Shown here: positions 26,099 through 35,180 of the stretch, piece by piece
Position numbering within the stretch: position 1 is the stretch's first letter
Layout: each line of letters opens with the position of its first letter
From: Shewanella sp. MR-4
GTDB taxonomy: Bacteria > Pseudomonadota > Gammaproteobacteria > Enterobacterales > Shewanellaceae
Length of the DNA: 64,000 nucleotides
NCBI RefSeq assembly: GCF_000014685.1
Contig: NC_008321.1
Span: 496,001 to 560,000 of the forward strand
Direction: 5' to 3'
Made by a program: the position numbers and the translations under genes
Notes under the pieces: generated by a model
What the model was told of the DNA's origin: nothing
Seen by the model: the letters and a program-made list of their open reading frames with translations, nothing else
Database searches by the model: none

Positions 26099-28132
26099 TT
26101 ACCCCTGCTCGGCAAGACGTTTCAGTTTGCGCGCTCTTAGGCTGTGCTGCACGATAAAGAGTAGCGCCAGTCCAAAGCCGATTTCATCACTGAGCGGTGT
26201 CGCAAGGATTAAACTGGCTCCGGCGAGGAAGCCGATAACACGCTCCCACCAATAGAGTTTTTGCAGTAAGAAACCGGTGAAGATCACGCCCCAGATACCA
26301 ATACCTACGGTGGCTTTTAACATCACAAAGCCGATGGCAAGCCAGCTATCGCTTTGTAGCATAAGCGCCGGATCGTAAACCGCCATAAAGGGGATCACAA
26401 AGCCAGCGATAGCGATGCGAATCGCCCATAGACTGATCTTCAGCCCCGATTCTTTTGCGATTGGCGCAGCGGCAAAGCAGGCCAAGGCGACGGGAGGCGT
26501 GAGGTCGGCCATAATTCCAAAATAAAACACAAACATATGGGAGACGATCAGCGGCACACCTAAGTCCAGCAGCGCGGGGGCGGCAATCGAGCTGGTAATA
26601 ATATAGTTAGGGATACTCGGGATGCCCATGCCTAACACCATGCAGGTGAGCATAGTTAACACCAATGAGAGGAAGAGGTTATCTTGACCCACGGCGAGGA
26701 TGTAACTGGCGAAGGTTGAGGCAATCCCCGTCAGCGAGACGATCCCGATAATCACCCCAACCAGGGCGCAGGCAATCCCCACGGGCACCGCATGGCGAGC
26801 GCCATCGACTAAAGCGTGCAGGCAGATGGTCAGGGTATCTTTACCCCCTTTGATAAACCAGCAGACAGCGACGAGTAAGGCGATGACCCCAAAGACGACG
26901 GCGATTCCCATCTGGAAGAAGCCGGCACACAACACCCCAAGGGCAATCCAAAAGGCGAAGCGCATCGCATTAGAAGGTAGGCGCAGCACAATCGCAGAGC
27001 CTAAGATCACAATCGAAGTTAGTGCTAAACCGACCATGCCAGAAAACAGCGGCGTACGACCCGAAAACAGCAAGTAAATCAAAATAAACAGTGGGATCAG
27101 CAGATACCAGCGCTCCTTCACTGCCGCCCAGGGATCGGGGCATTGATCCTTAGGCAAACCACAGAGATTGGCGCGTTTGGCCTCCAGATGCACCATCCAG
27201 AACACTGAGCTGAAATACAACAATGCGGGGATTAACGCCGCTTTGGCGATTTCAATAAACGGCACGTTAATGGTTTCGGCCATGATAAAGGCCACCGCGC
27301 CCATGATGGGCGGCATAATTTGGCTGCCCATACTGGAAGTGGCTTCTACACCGCCGGCAAAGGCGGGGCGGTAGCCGAAGCGCTTCATCAAGGGAATGGT
27401 AAATTGCCCCGTGGTCACCACGTTGGCAACTCCCGAGCCCGTGATTGTGCCCATCATCGCCGAAGAAACCACGGCCACTTTCGCCGGGCCGCCGAGTTTA
27501 TGGCCGAATAATCCCATGGCAAAATCGGTAAACAGACGGATCATCCCCGCTTGCTCTAAAAATGCACCAAAGAGAATAAACAGGAAGATATAGGTAGCCG
27601 ACACATAGGTTGGTGTGCCGTAGAGCCCTTCGGTACCGAAGGATAACTGATTGATAATTTGGTCAACGCCGTAGCCACGGTGCATTAAGTCACCGGGGAG
27701 ATATTGGCCGAATAAGCCGTAGGCCAAGAAAATACAGCAGATAATCGGCAGCGCCCAGCCCATCACCCGCCGCGCGGCTTCAAACACTAAAACAATCAAC
27801 ACCACGCCAATTACCATATCGGCATCGGTGAGTTCACCGGAGCGCTGGATCAAGTCGGCCTCAAAAAACCATTGATAGGCGGCCGTTGCCATGCCCGCAA
27901 GGCCAAGCACCCAGGCTAAGGGTTGCCAGGGGCGAGACTTGCCCACCGCCGGATAACTCAAGAATACGACTAAGAGTAAAAAGCCCACGTGGGTTGCCCG
28001 CAAAACTTGGGTCGATACGGGATGAAAGGCGGCGGTAATGATTTGAAAAATAGAGAAAAGTAGCGCGGTGTAAAACAGCGCCTTGGGCCAGTCACTGGTC
28101 TTAGCGCCTAGTCCTTGTTCGGAATCGCTCAT
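26099..28132 (-). CDS. TRAP transporter permease, fused DctQM
   Basis: This inner-membrane component drives substrate uptake by the sodium gradient. At 677 residues it fuses the small Q-type segment (about the first 150 residues) to the large M-type permease; GYGVDQIINQLSFGTEGLYGTPTYVSATYIFLFILFGAFLEQAG and GTITGSGVANVVTTGQFTIPLMKRFGY are family blocks (DUF3394-like fused group). The late GMGIPSIPNYIITSSIAAPAL block forms part of the transport core. It lies between the binding protein gene and DUF1850, all on the minus strand. The hairpin in the preceding gap may tune its expression against the binding protein. Confidence 0.93.
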   Translation of the reverse strand: MSDSEQGLGAKTSDWPKALFYTALLFSIFQIITAAFHPVSTQVLRATHVGFLLLVVFLSYPAVGKSRPWQPLAWVLGLAGMATAAYQWFFEADLIQRSGELTDADMVIGVVLIVLVFEAARRVMGWALPIICCIFLAYGLFGQYLPGDLMHRGYGVDQIINQLSFGTEGLYGTPTYVSATYIFLFILFGAFLEQAGMIRLFTDFAMGLFGHKLGGPAKVAVVSSAMMGTITGSGVANVVTTGQFTIPLMKRFGYRPAFAGGVEATSSMGSQIMPPIMGAVAFIMAETINVPFIEIAKAALIPALLYFSSVFWMVHLEAKRANLCGLPKDQCPDPWAAVKERWYLLIPLFILIYLLFSGRTPLFSGMVGLALTSIVILGSAIVLRLPSNAMRFAFWIALGVLCAGFFQMGIAVVFGVIALLVAVCWFIKGGKDTLTICLHALVDGARHAVPVGIACALVGVIIGIVSLTGIASTFASYILAVGQDNLFLSLVLTMLTCMVLGMGIPSIPNYIITSSIAAPALLDLGVPLIVSHMFVFYFGIMADLTPPVALACFAAAPIAKESGLKISLWAIRIAIAGFVIPFMAVYDPALMLQSDSWLAIGFVMLKATVGIGIWGVIFTGFLLQKLYWWERVIGFLAGASLILATPLSDEIGFGLALLFIVQHSLRARKLKRLAEQG

Positions 28133-28170
28133 ATTTATGCCTCACAGCATTAGACTACAGAGGGCGACGC

Positions 28171-28201
28171 AGCACTTGAGTGACGCTATCACTCAAGTGC
28201 T
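28171..28201 (-). other. 13-bp hairpin between TAXI binding-protein and permease genes
   Basis: A perfect 13-bp stem AGCACTTGAGTGA with a 5-nt CGCTA loop lies in the 107-base gap. The minus-strand 3' side has no T-run, so it is probably not a full terminator. Such stems often protect an upstream binding-protein mRNA and give it higher abundance than the permease. Confidence 0.65.
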
Positions 28202-28239
28202 TAGGTGAAAAATGGGTCGCACAGATTGAGGTTACACCC

Positions 28240-29196
28240 TTAGAGTGCGCCAACTTCTTTGAAATAACGCTCAGCACCTGGGTGCAGTGGCGCAGGCAGG
28301 TTTTTGGTTGCCTTGTCTAATTGAATGGCTTTCGCCGCTGAGTGGGCGTTGCCGAGGCGATCTAAATGCTCAAACATCAGTTTAGTCATCTGATAGGCTA
28401 AATCGTCAGACACACCAGTTTGAGTCACAAAGAGGTTTTGAATAGCAACCGTAGAGACATCGGCGGTTTGGCCTTCGTAGGTGGCTGCTGGGATCACTCC
28501 ATGTTGGTAGGCGGGATTATTGATTTTGCCGATCACATCTTCGGGAATTTCCACAAAGTTGATTGGCATAGTCGCGGCTAAATCGCGGATCGCTGCCATA
28601 CCTAAGCCCGAAGATTGTAAGGTCGCATCTAACTGACGGTTCTTAATTAGCTCGACCGATTCGGCATAGGGTAAAAACTCCACTTTGCCCATGTCTTCGT
28701 AGCTTAAACCCGCGGCTTTAAAAATGGCGCGCGCGTTGAGTTCTGTGCCCGACTTAGGCGCACCGACAGAAATACGTTTACCTTTCAAATCGGCTAAGGT
28801 TTTGATGCCAGACTCCTTATTGGCCACAATTTGAATGTAGTTAGGGTAAGCGGCTGCGAGCACGCGCACCTTATCTAATGGCTTTTTAAAGCCGGCATCG
28901 GCATCGCCTTGATAGGCAGCAGCCACAGAATCGCCTAAGGCTAAGGCCAATTCACCACGGCCCGCTTGCAGCAAATTGAGGTTTTCAACCGAGGCTTTAG
29001 TGGCCTGCACTGAGGTTTTGGCGCCTTCAATGCCTGAGCCATAGAGCTGCGACAATGCCACACCAATGGGGTAATACACGCCACTGGTGCCGCCAGTTAA
29101 GATATTGATAAAGGCAGGTGCGGCCGCCATTGAGGCTGCGCTGAGTGAGAGCGTTAATGCTGCGCCAACGGCGATAAAACGTTTGTTGATTTTCAT
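28240..29196 (-). CDS. TAXI-family TRAP solute-binding protein
   Basis: This periplasmic protein binds the substrate and delivers it to the permease. The 318 residues begin with a Sec signal (ALTLSLSAASMAAAPAF, cleavage around residue 25), followed by the TAXI signature FINILTGGTSGVYYPIGVALSQLYG and a two-lobe sequence with SVQATKASVENLNLLQAGRGELALALGDS and LKGKRISVGAPKSGTELNARAI. TAXI proteins bind glutamate or other organic anions in studied cases; the substrate here is unknown. An AAGGATATTTCAGC site precedes the ATG. It is the first gene of a three-gene transport operon. Confidence 0.92.
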   Translation of the reverse strand: MKINKRFIAVGAALTLSLSAASMAAAPAFINILTGGTSGVYYPIGVALSQLYGSGIEGAKTSVQATKASVENLNLLQAGRGELALALGDSVAAAYQGDADAGFKKPLDKVRVLAAAYPNYIQIVANKESGIKTLADLKGKRISVGAPKSGTELNARAIFKAAGLSYEDMGKVEFLPYAESVELIKNRQLDATLQSSGLGMAAIRDLAATMPINFVEIPEDVIGKINNPAYQHGVIPAATYEGQTADVSTVAIQNLFVTQTGVSDDLAYQMTKLMFEHLDRLGNAHSAAKAIQLDKATKNLPAPLHPGAERYFKEVGAL

Positions 29197-29630
29197 GCTG
29201 AAATATCCTTATTTTTTATTGTGTTATATAGGGTAAGGTAAATCGGACTGTTTGATTGCAACTTTAGTATCACTACTTATATACCCAAATCTGCTCAAAA
29301 TACAGGCTTTGTCACGAGTTTATATGCAGTCTAAATCGTGATTTATTAGGCGTATAGCCAATATTCCAATAGGGCTAGCGAGCGTCGGGTGCTGTGATGG
29401 CTAAAATGGAATAAGCTGATAAATCGGTAACTTAGCTGCGATTGTGGTTCTGGGTGATCTAGGTAAATAAAACCTTAGCAAAAGACTCAAGCAATGTGCA
29501 TGTTGCTTTAGTCTAGGTGACTTTTTTAGTTAAAGGGTTTTCCTAGTTAAAGTAATGATTTAATTGGTTATTAACTTGTTTTGTTTGCTGAATTAATCAC
29601 CAATGGTATGGGGAATAAAAAGCGAGCCAA
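29197..29630. other. Intergenic region upstream of the TRAP operon
   Basis: This is about 430 bases with no credible gene. It should hold the TRAP promoter on the minus strand, where AT-rich TATATAAC at about 29225 could be part of a -10, but I cannot identify a proper pair. No operator is recognised. Confidence 0.5.
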
Positions 29631-29656
29631 TAAAAAGGGCTAACCGCAGTTAACCC
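29631..29656 (-). terminator. Terminator of the 40-residue basic protein gene
   Basis: On the minus strand GGGTTAAC-TGCG-GTTAGCCC (one G-U pair) is followed by TTTTTATT. It lies about 42 bases after the stop of the small gene at 29699. Confidence 0.75.
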
Positions 29657-29698
29657 TTAATTGTCGATATTGGAGGCGCACCCTAAAGTGCCACAATA

Positions 29699-29821
29699 TT
29701 ATTTAACGTTATCGAGGAGACCTTTAGACGCGTTTTTGGCGTGTTTTGCGGCACGCTTTTCCTTCATCGTCATTAACGGCTGTTTCTTGGCCTCTTTGCG
29801 ATTTTTTTGCTCTTTACTCAT
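29699..29821 (-). CDS. Small basic 40-residue protein
   Basis: This short gene encodes MSKEQKNRKEAKKQPLMTMK followed by EKRAAKHAKNASKGLLDNVK. It is about one third Lys/Arg, with no membrane segment or signal. A GGAG sits seven bases before the ATG, and a terminator follows the stop. Similar short lysine-rich proteins containing MKEKRAAK are, from memory, widespread in gammaproteobacteria with no known role; RNA or ribosome binding would be a guess. It stands alone between the TRAP operon and the DUF853 gene. Confidence 0.75.
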   Translation of the reverse strand: MSKEQKNRKEAKKQPLMTMKEKRAAKHAKNASKGLLDNVK

Positions 29822-30134
29822 AGTTAACTCCATGTACTTTCAGTGGTTGTTCATCAGGCTAATCATGTAAGCCATTTGCGTAAAACCCGTTCCATGATGT
29901 CCTGATTAAAGCGAAACGATTAAACTCGAATTACACCATTTTTAAATCACAACTATTTAAAACTATTGGTAATTTACTTGAATTTATTTGCCTCTCTGAG
30001 CGGTACTCGCAAAATAATCTTATCACCTAAATCCTAACTAAGATCCACTCACTACTTAGAATAATTCACGCTAATGGTAGTGCCAATGTGTATATAAAAT
30101 ATGCGGTTTAGCGCACGGTTTTAGCCCTGCGCCA
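29822..30134. other. Intergenic region between the small basic gene and DUF853 gene
   Basis: This is about 310 bases of AT-rich DNA without a gene. It must contain the promoter of the small basic gene on the minus strand, but no confident -35/-10 is seen. Confidence 0.5.
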
Positions 30135-31628
30135 TTACCTGCGGGTCGACTTGCCGAGTATGCCGCCGAGTAATCCGCGCAATATTTGTTTGCCGAGTTG
30201 ATTACCCACGGTTCGCGCGGCTTGTTTGGAGAGTGTCTCGGCCAATCCTTGGCGGCGTTTATTGCCGAAGATCAGTTCACTAAACCAGCCTTGATCCGCT
30301 TCTTGGGCGGCGGGCGTACTCGCGGTTTGGGTGCTAGCTGCGCCATTGGCCGCTTCGGCGTGCCGTTGATTGAGCCGTTCGTAGGCGGACTCTCGGTTGA
30401 TTAAAGTGTCGTACTTGCCGCCGATGGGGCTCTTGGCTCGAATGGCGTTTAACTCCTCCGCGCTTGCTGGCCCCATGCGACAGCGGGGCGGTGCAATCAG
30501 GGCGCGTTCCACCATAGTGGGCACGCCTTTCTCGGCGAGTGTCGAGACTAAAGCTTCGCCCACGGCGAGTTGTGAAATTACCTCGCTGACCACCAATTTA
30601 GGGTTGGGCACAAAGGTCTCTGCCGCGGTTTTAACGGCTTTTTGATCCCTTGGGGTATACGCCCTGAGGGCATGCTGAATCCGATTACCGAGCTGACCTA
30701 AGATCTCGTTGGGAATATCGTCAGGAAACTGCGAGCAAAAATACACCCCGACACCCTTGGAGCGGATAAGCCGCATAATCTGCTCTATGCGTTTAAGCAA
30801 ACTTGCTGGGCAGCCTTCAAACAATAAGTGCGCCTCATCAATAAAGAAGACTAACTTGGGTTTATCGAGATCGCCGACTTCGGGTAGGTTTTCAAAGAGT
30901 TCTGATAGCAGCCAGAGTAAGAAGCTGGAATAGAGGTTAGGGGTCAGGATTAACTTATTGGCGGCTAACAGGCTGATAATGCCGCGCCCTTGTAAGTTCG
31001 TGCGCATCAAGTCTTCGAGTTGAAGCGCTGGCTCGCCGAAAAAGTCTTTGCCGCCATCGCGCTCCAAGCCGAGGACCGAGCGTTGAATAGCGGCGAGGGA
31101 CTGGGCGCTGATAAGCCCATACTTGGCGGAGATATCTTTACGTTCATCGGCGACTAAGTTCAGCATGGCGCGAAGATCGTCGAGATCGAGTAACAATAAA
31201 CCTTGGTCATCAGCCAGTTGAAACACTATGTCCAAAATACTGCTTTGGGTGTCATTGAGTTCGAGAATGCGCCCGAGCAGGGTGGGTCCCATCTCGCTCA
31301 CGGTTGTGCGTAAGGGGTGCCCTTGCTCTCCAGCCAAATCCCAGAAAACCACAGGATTGGCCTCGGTTTGATATTCTTCAATCCCGATTTCGGCGGCTCG
31401 CTGGAAGAGTTTGTCGTTTGGTGTGCCCGCGACGCCAAGCCCAGAGATATCGCCTTTAATGTCGGTGATAAATACCGGCACACCTTGGCGAGAGAAGCCT
31501 TCGGCGAGGGTCATCAGCGAAACGGTTTTACCCGTCCCAGTGGCGCCTGCGATCAGTCCGTGGCGGTTGGCATATTTAAGATTTAAGTGAACCTGTTGCT
31601 CACCTTTACCTAAGAGTAGAGTATTCAA
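30135..31628 (-). CDS. DUF853 (YjgR/HerA-like) ATPase
   Basis: This cytosolic P-loop ATPase of the HerA/FtsK superfamily has 497 residues and a TTG start with AAGGA six bases upstream. The Walker A site is GATGTGKTVS (about residues 28-37), and ITDIKGDISGLG follows; LVFFIDEAHLLFEGCP is Walker B, and the arginine-rich RPIGNRIQHALRAYTPRDQKAV region may be the arginine finger. A Gly/Arg-rich end (LLGGILGKSTRR) closes it. Family members are often called YjgR; their cellular role is not established. It is monocistronic. Confidence 0.9.
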   Translation of the reverse strand: MNTLLLGKGEQQVHLNLKYANRHGLIAGATGTGKTVSLMTLAEGFSRQGVPVFITDIKGDISGLGVAGTPNDKLFQRAAEIGIEEYQTEANPVVFWDLAGEQGHPLRTTVSEMGPTLLGRILELNDTQSSILDIVFQLADDQGLLLLDLDDLRAMLNLVADERKDISAKYGLISAQSLAAIQRSVLGLERDGGKDFFGEPALQLEDLMRTNLQGRGIISLLAANKLILTPNLYSSFLLWLLSELFENLPEVGDLDKPKLVFFIDEAHLLFEGCPASLLKRIEQIMRLIRSKGVGVYFCSQFPDDIPNEILGQLGNRIQHALRAYTPRDQKAVKTAAETFVPNPKLVVSEVISQLAVGEALVSTLAEKGVPTMVERALIAPPRCRMGPASAEELNAIRAKSPIGGKYDTLINRESAYERLNQRHAEAANGAASTQTASTPAAQEADQGWFSELIFGNKRRQGLAETLSKQAARTVGNQLGKQILRGLLGGILGKSTRR

Positions 31629-31764
31629 GCGCAGTCCTTGTCTTAATTAGCCCCGTGATGAACCTATGGGGCGTCGGTCATGGGTGGATAAAAAAACATC
31701 ACTCAGTGTTTGCCTTTCGTGGATCTGTGTCAATATCGTTGAGCACATAATCGATACAGGTTTA

Positions 31765-32028
31765 GGGCGTGTTGACGTTTCGAGATTAGATTTTGTTCGT
31801 TCTGGCAAGCTCGTGCTTGCGAAACGAGGAATGATGTGTAGTTATTCTACTCAAATGACGAGTGACAAAGAGCAAGGGCTTGCCAGACGAACCCTTCGGG
31901 CAGCATTTGGCTGGCTTTTCTGCTGCGTTATCGTCCGTTTATGTAGAATAACTACACTGCACGGACTTTGCCTTGCATAAAAGCCAGCGAAATTGCTGCA
32001 AAAATAACCCTGAAACGTCAACATGCCC
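31765..32028. mobile_element. 264-bp MITE-like element with terminal inverted repeats and TA duplication
   Basis: The ends GGGCGTGTTGACGTTTCGAG and CTGAAACGTCAACATGCCC form a 20-bp imperfect inverted repeat with three mismatches. Both ends abut TA (31763-31764 and 32029-32030), the target duplication expected of IS630/Tc1-mariner-type elements. A second, internal inverted pair (TAGTTATTCTAC and GTAGAATAACTAC) is present. No open reading frame encodes a transposase, so it needs one supplied in trans. It lies just upstream of the small lipoprotein gene and may have reshaped its promoter. Confidence 0.75.
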
Positions 32029-32087
32029 TAGTAAAGCTTGCCAACGTTAGCTTGGTTAAGTGTAGCTATTTTGTTGAGGAGCCGAAG

Positions 32088-32321
32088 ATGAAAACCCCTT
32101 TGATTATGTTAGTCTTGTCCGCATCACTGTTAACCTCCGCCTGCGCCGAGTTAGCCTGTTCTGCTAGGACGGATGTCGACCCCTATGAGCCCATGCTAGA
32201 TAAACAGCGCTGCGTGGCCGAGGCGGATAAACAGTTAGCAGCCCACGAGAAAGCCAAAAAGGCTGCAGAGGACCAACAGCTTAAAGAAGCTGTCGACAAA
32301 GCGATTCAACAACGTCAATAG
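32088..32321 (+). CDS. Small lipoprotein
   Basis: This 77-residue putative lipoprotein has a signal ending ASLLTSAC (lipobox LTSAC, modified Cys19). The mature part has three more cysteines and a long alanine/lysine/glutamate-rich helix (KQLAAHEKAKKAAEDQQLKEAVDKAIQQRQ). I chose this ATG because GAGGAGCCGAAG precedes it; the frame stays open upstream into the MITE. It begins 60 bases after the MITE and 11 bases before the next gene. The function is unknown; a periplasmic adaptor is only a guess. Confidence 0.72.
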   Translation: MKTPLIMLVLSASLLTSACAELACSARTDVDPYEPMLDKQRCVAEADKQLAAHEKAKKAAEDQQLKEAVDKAIQQRQ

Positions 32322-32332
32322 AAAGGATTGGT

Positions 32333-32758
32333 ATGAAGGGAGCGGGAGGAACACAGGGCGGTATTGGCCAATTTTTTATTGGGCTTGCCATGATGTGTGC
32401 AGGATTTTATCTGTTATTCAATGCGATACAGGTAAGTTCCAGTTTTGGGCTGGGCTATGGACTCTACCGCATGAATGCCTTTGGACAGGGATTCTCTATC
32501 ACCACAGGTATGGTGATGCTGCCGTTTATCCTCGGGATAGTGATGGTGTTTTTTGATGCCAAGACCAAGCTCGGTTGGCTGCTCACCTTAGGCTCCTTAG
32601 TCGCCTTAATTGTCGGCGTGATAAGCTCAATTCAGTTTCACTTTAGGGCCATGTCGGCCTTCGATTTGATCGTGATTTTAGTGTTAGCCTTTGGTGGGCT
32701 AGGGCTGTTTTTGCGCTCGTTAAAAGCGGCGCCCACCGAGCAGAATGATCCCAAATAA
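32333..32758 (+). CDS. Conserved membrane protein of unknown function
   Basis: This 141-residue inner-membrane protein has four hydrophobic segments (about 12-33, 58-74, 81-100 and 108-126), with a Gly-rich start MKGAGGTQGGIGQFFIGLAMMC and a charged tail. I do not recognise a family. GAAAGGATTGGT is present before the ATG. It lies 11 bases after the lipoprotein and 47 before a YpfJ-like metallopeptidase, so the three may form one transcription unit. Confidence 0.8.
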   Translation: MKGAGGTQGGIGQFFIGLAMMCAGFYLLFNAIQVSSSFGLGYGLYRMNAFGQGFSITTGMVMLPFILGIVMVFFDAKTKLGWLLTLGSLVALIVGVISSIQFHFRAMSAFDLIVILVLAFGGLGLFLRSLKAAPTEQNDPK

Positions 32759-32805
32759 CGGCTACACTGAAATCTAGTTCCCATACCCATAGCCTAGGAA
32801 ATCCA

Positions 32806-33687
32806 ATGCGTTGGCGTGACAGTGACCGCAGCTCCAATATCGAAGACAGACGTGACCAGCAGATGGCGTCCGCGGGCGTGCCTAGCGCGCTCCTGCTGCG
32901 CTTGCTGCCTTTTCTACTTCGCACCAAAATAGGCCGAGTGATACTGCTGTTGGGCGGGCTATATTTTGCGTTTCAATATTTTACTGGCGGATTGTCCCTA
33001 GATCCGAGCCATCAAGCGGGGTTTAGTCAATCACAATCGGCCAGCAATACAGCCGCTCAAGATGAGAATGCCCAGTTTGTGGCGGCGATCCTCGGCACCA
33101 CCGAAACCGTCTGGAATCAATTGCTGCAAGGGCGATATGTCGAGCCCAAACTGGTGCTCTATCGCAATATGACCTCAACGGGATGCGGTATGGGACAGGC
33201 GCAATCAGGGCCTTTCTATTGCCCCGCTGATAGCAAAGTTTATATCGACTTGAGTTTTCTCGAGGAGCTGAAAAAACTTGGGGCGCCGGGGGATTTCGCC
33301 TTCGCCTATGTGATTGCCCACGAGGTGGGTCATCATGTGCAGAACCTACTCGGGACCAGCACTAAAGTGCGTCAGGCGCAGCAAGCCGTCGGCAAGGCGC
33401 AGGCCAATCAACTGAGTGTTGCCCTCGAATTGCAAGCCGACTGTTATGCTGGCGTGTGGGGGCATTATGTCGACAGGCAGCTCAATCTGCTCGAAGCCGG
33501 AGATGTAGAAGAGGGCATCGCTGCCGCGAGTGCCGTGGGGGATGACCGCCTGCAAAAAATGGCTGGCCGAGCCGTACAACCCGAAGCTTTTACCCATGGC
33601 AGTTCGGCTGACAGGGTAAAATGGTTTAAGACGGGTTTTGCCTCAGGCAAGCTTGCCAGCTGCAATACCTTTAATCACAACTCGTGA
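32806..33687 (+). CDS. ypfJ: Neutral zinc metallopeptidase, YpfJ/KPN_02809 family
   Basis: This protein of 293 residues has a cytosolic N-terminus with many charged residues (MRWRDSDRSSNIEDRRDQQM), one transmembrane helix (about 46-62, VILLLGGLYFAFQYFTGG), and a periplasmic protease domain. The HEVGHHVQNLLG zinc motif (about residues 171-182) is complete, and downstream ALELQADCYAGVWGHY provides the third metal ligand region. AGGAAA precedes the ATG. Natural substrates are unknown. The Nudix gene follows by 28 bases. Confidence 0.93.
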   Translation: MRWRDSDRSSNIEDRRDQQMASAGVPSALLLRLLPFLLRTKIGRVILLLGGLYFAFQYFTGGLSLDPSHQAGFSQSQSASNTAAQDENAQFVAAILGTTETVWNQLLQGRYVEPKLVLYRNMTSTGCGMGQAQSGPFYCPADSKVYIDLSFLEELKKLGAPGDFAFAYVIAHEVGHHVQNLLGTSTKVRQAQQAVGKAQANQLSVALELQADCYAGVWGHYVDRQLNLLEAGDVEEGIAAASAVGDDRLQKMAGRAVQPEAFTHGSSADRVKWFKTGFASGKLASCNTFNHNS

Positions 33688-33715
33688 TAACACTGCCTTA
33701 GCGTGGGATTGAAAC

Positions 33716-34123
33716 ATGGCATTTGAAGATAGGTTTCGGCTCAGTAGCCATGGGGTGATCACTAACGATGCAGGCCAAGTGTTACTCCTTAAGGCAAATT
33801 ACGGCAATTGCGCCTGGGGCTTACCCGGCGGCGCCTTAGAGCCCGGTGAAACGATTCACGAAGCCCTGCTGCGCGAATGCCAAGAGGAACTGGGGCTGGC
33901 GGTGAACGTCCACTACCTAAGCGGCGTGTATTATCACAGCACCTATCAATCCCAAGCTTTTATCTTTCGTTGTGAGTTTGCATCTGCCGACGCCGTGATT
34001 CGCTTAAGCCATGAACACTCAGAGTTTGCCTTCCATGATATCGACACACTTAGCGCGGTCCAGCAGCAAAGAGTTAAAGATTGTCTTAATTTCAACGGTG
34101 TTGTCGTGAGTGCAAAGTTTTAA
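33716..34123 (+). CDS. Nudix hydrolase
   Basis: This 135-residue cytosolic pyrophosphohydrolase cleaves nucleoside diphosphates linked to a moiety X. The Nudix box is full (GX5EX7REUXEEXGU) in GGALEPGETIHEALLREC followed by QEELGL, at residues about 38-62, with all metal-binding glutamates. It lacks the extra domain of MutT or RppH, so the substrate is not predictable. It may be cotranscribed with the YpfJ-type gene before it. Confidence 0.93.
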   Translation: MAFEDRFRLSSHGVITNDAGQVLLLKANYGNCAWGLPGGALEPGETIHEALLRECQEELGLAVNVHYLSGVYYHSTYQSQAFIFRCEFASADAVIRLSHEHSEFAFHDIDTLSAVQQQRVKDCLNFNGVVVSAKF

Positions 34124-34165
34124 GGCTTTGTCAGTAAGTATCTACAACAATAAAAAGAGACAGCA

Positions 34166-35170
34166 ATGAAACTCGGTCGTAACGATCCTTGCCATTGTGG
34201 CAGTGGTAAAAAGTTTAAACGTTGTTGTATGAGCAGCGTTTTCCAGCAACATGCCCAAGTGTTCGATGATGTTGAGGCTATGTTGGCAATGAACCCAAAT
34301 TTGAGCCTTGATGAACTTAACGCCGTTTTACAACACAAAGTTCAGGATCGCAATAATCAACCTCATCCCGATTTTTGTGGCGTAACACCAACACAAATGG
34401 CCAATTGGCTATATGCGCCTTTTGAGCAATTACAGTGGGTGAAAATCAGCACACCAGACGATCTTTCAACCAGTCCGGTGATGCGTTATCTAGCGCTAAT
34501 TCTTGATGAGGCCATGGCGCAAGAAGGCTCCTTCAAAGCCACAAGTAAAGGCAGCTTACCGGCTAAGTTGGTTAAACAGGCCTGTGAGTTATTACCTGAG
34601 TTTGCCGTTGCTCAGTTCGAACGTGATCTCAGTATCAGCGAGTTTGCGGGCAGTAACGAAGACAAATTTAATGCCTTGCACTACACCCGAGTGCTTGCCG
34701 AAATTAGTGGTATTATTTACCTTCGTAGTGGCCGTTATCACGTTAAAAAGTCAGCGCAAAAGCAGTATCAAGCTCTAGGCATACAGGCATTTTTTAAACC
34801 TATGTTAGAGGCTGCCATCGGCAAATATAACTGGGGCTATCTGGATGGTTTTGAGTTTGATGTCGACTTACGAACCTTTTGGTTATTTATGTTGTGGCGC
34901 CTACAAGGTCATCACAGTGTAGAAAAGCTGGTGAAAGAGGTGATGACGGCTTTCCCCGATTTACTGCTTGCATTCGCTTTGGATGATTACTTCTCGCTAG
35001 AAAGAAACTTAAGCATGCTCATCGAATCTCGATTTATTGAGCGATTTTTACAGTTTTGGGGATTTTTGATCATTGAGCCAAGGCGTTACAAAGACGCTGA
35101 ACCGATCGGCAGAGTTGTTAAGGTACAGCCTTTGTTAAAACAAACTTTTCAATTCACCATTAACGCATAG
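34166..35170 (+). CDS. SEC-C motif protein of unknown function
   Basis: The protein has 334 residues and opens with a SEC-C zinc site, RNDPCHCGSGKKFKRCC (residues 4-20), with the usual CxCx8CC pattern. The rest is all-helical, with no recognised domain. SEC-C motifs bind SecB or RNA in known cases and are common in proteins of mobile regions. It lies 10 bases before an unknown partner gene read in the same direction, and the pair seems to belong to the accessory stretch that ends at 41.5 kb. Confidence 0.75.
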   Translation: MKLGRNDPCHCGSGKKFKRCCMSSVFQQHAQVFDDVEAMLAMNPNLSLDELNAVLQHKVQDRNNQPHPDFCGVTPTQMANWLYAPFEQLQWVKISTPDDLSTSPVMRYLALILDEAMAQEGSFKATSKGSLPAKLVKQACELLPEFAVAQFERDLSISEFAGSNEDKFNALHYTRVLAEISGIIYLRSGRYHVKKSAQKQYQALGIQAFFKPMLEAAIGKYNWGYLDGFEFDVDLRTFWLFMLWRLQGHHSVEKLVKEVMTAFPDLLLAFALDDYFSLERNLSMLIESRFIERFLQFWGFLIIEPRRYKDAEPIGRVVKVQPLLKQTFQFTINA

Positions 35171-35180
35171 CAAGGTCATC

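Noticed and set aside
31666..31980. A 104-codon plus-strand reading frame near the MITE
   Set aside because: It runs through the terminal repeat and body of the element, has no ribosome site, and its composition does not look like a protein.
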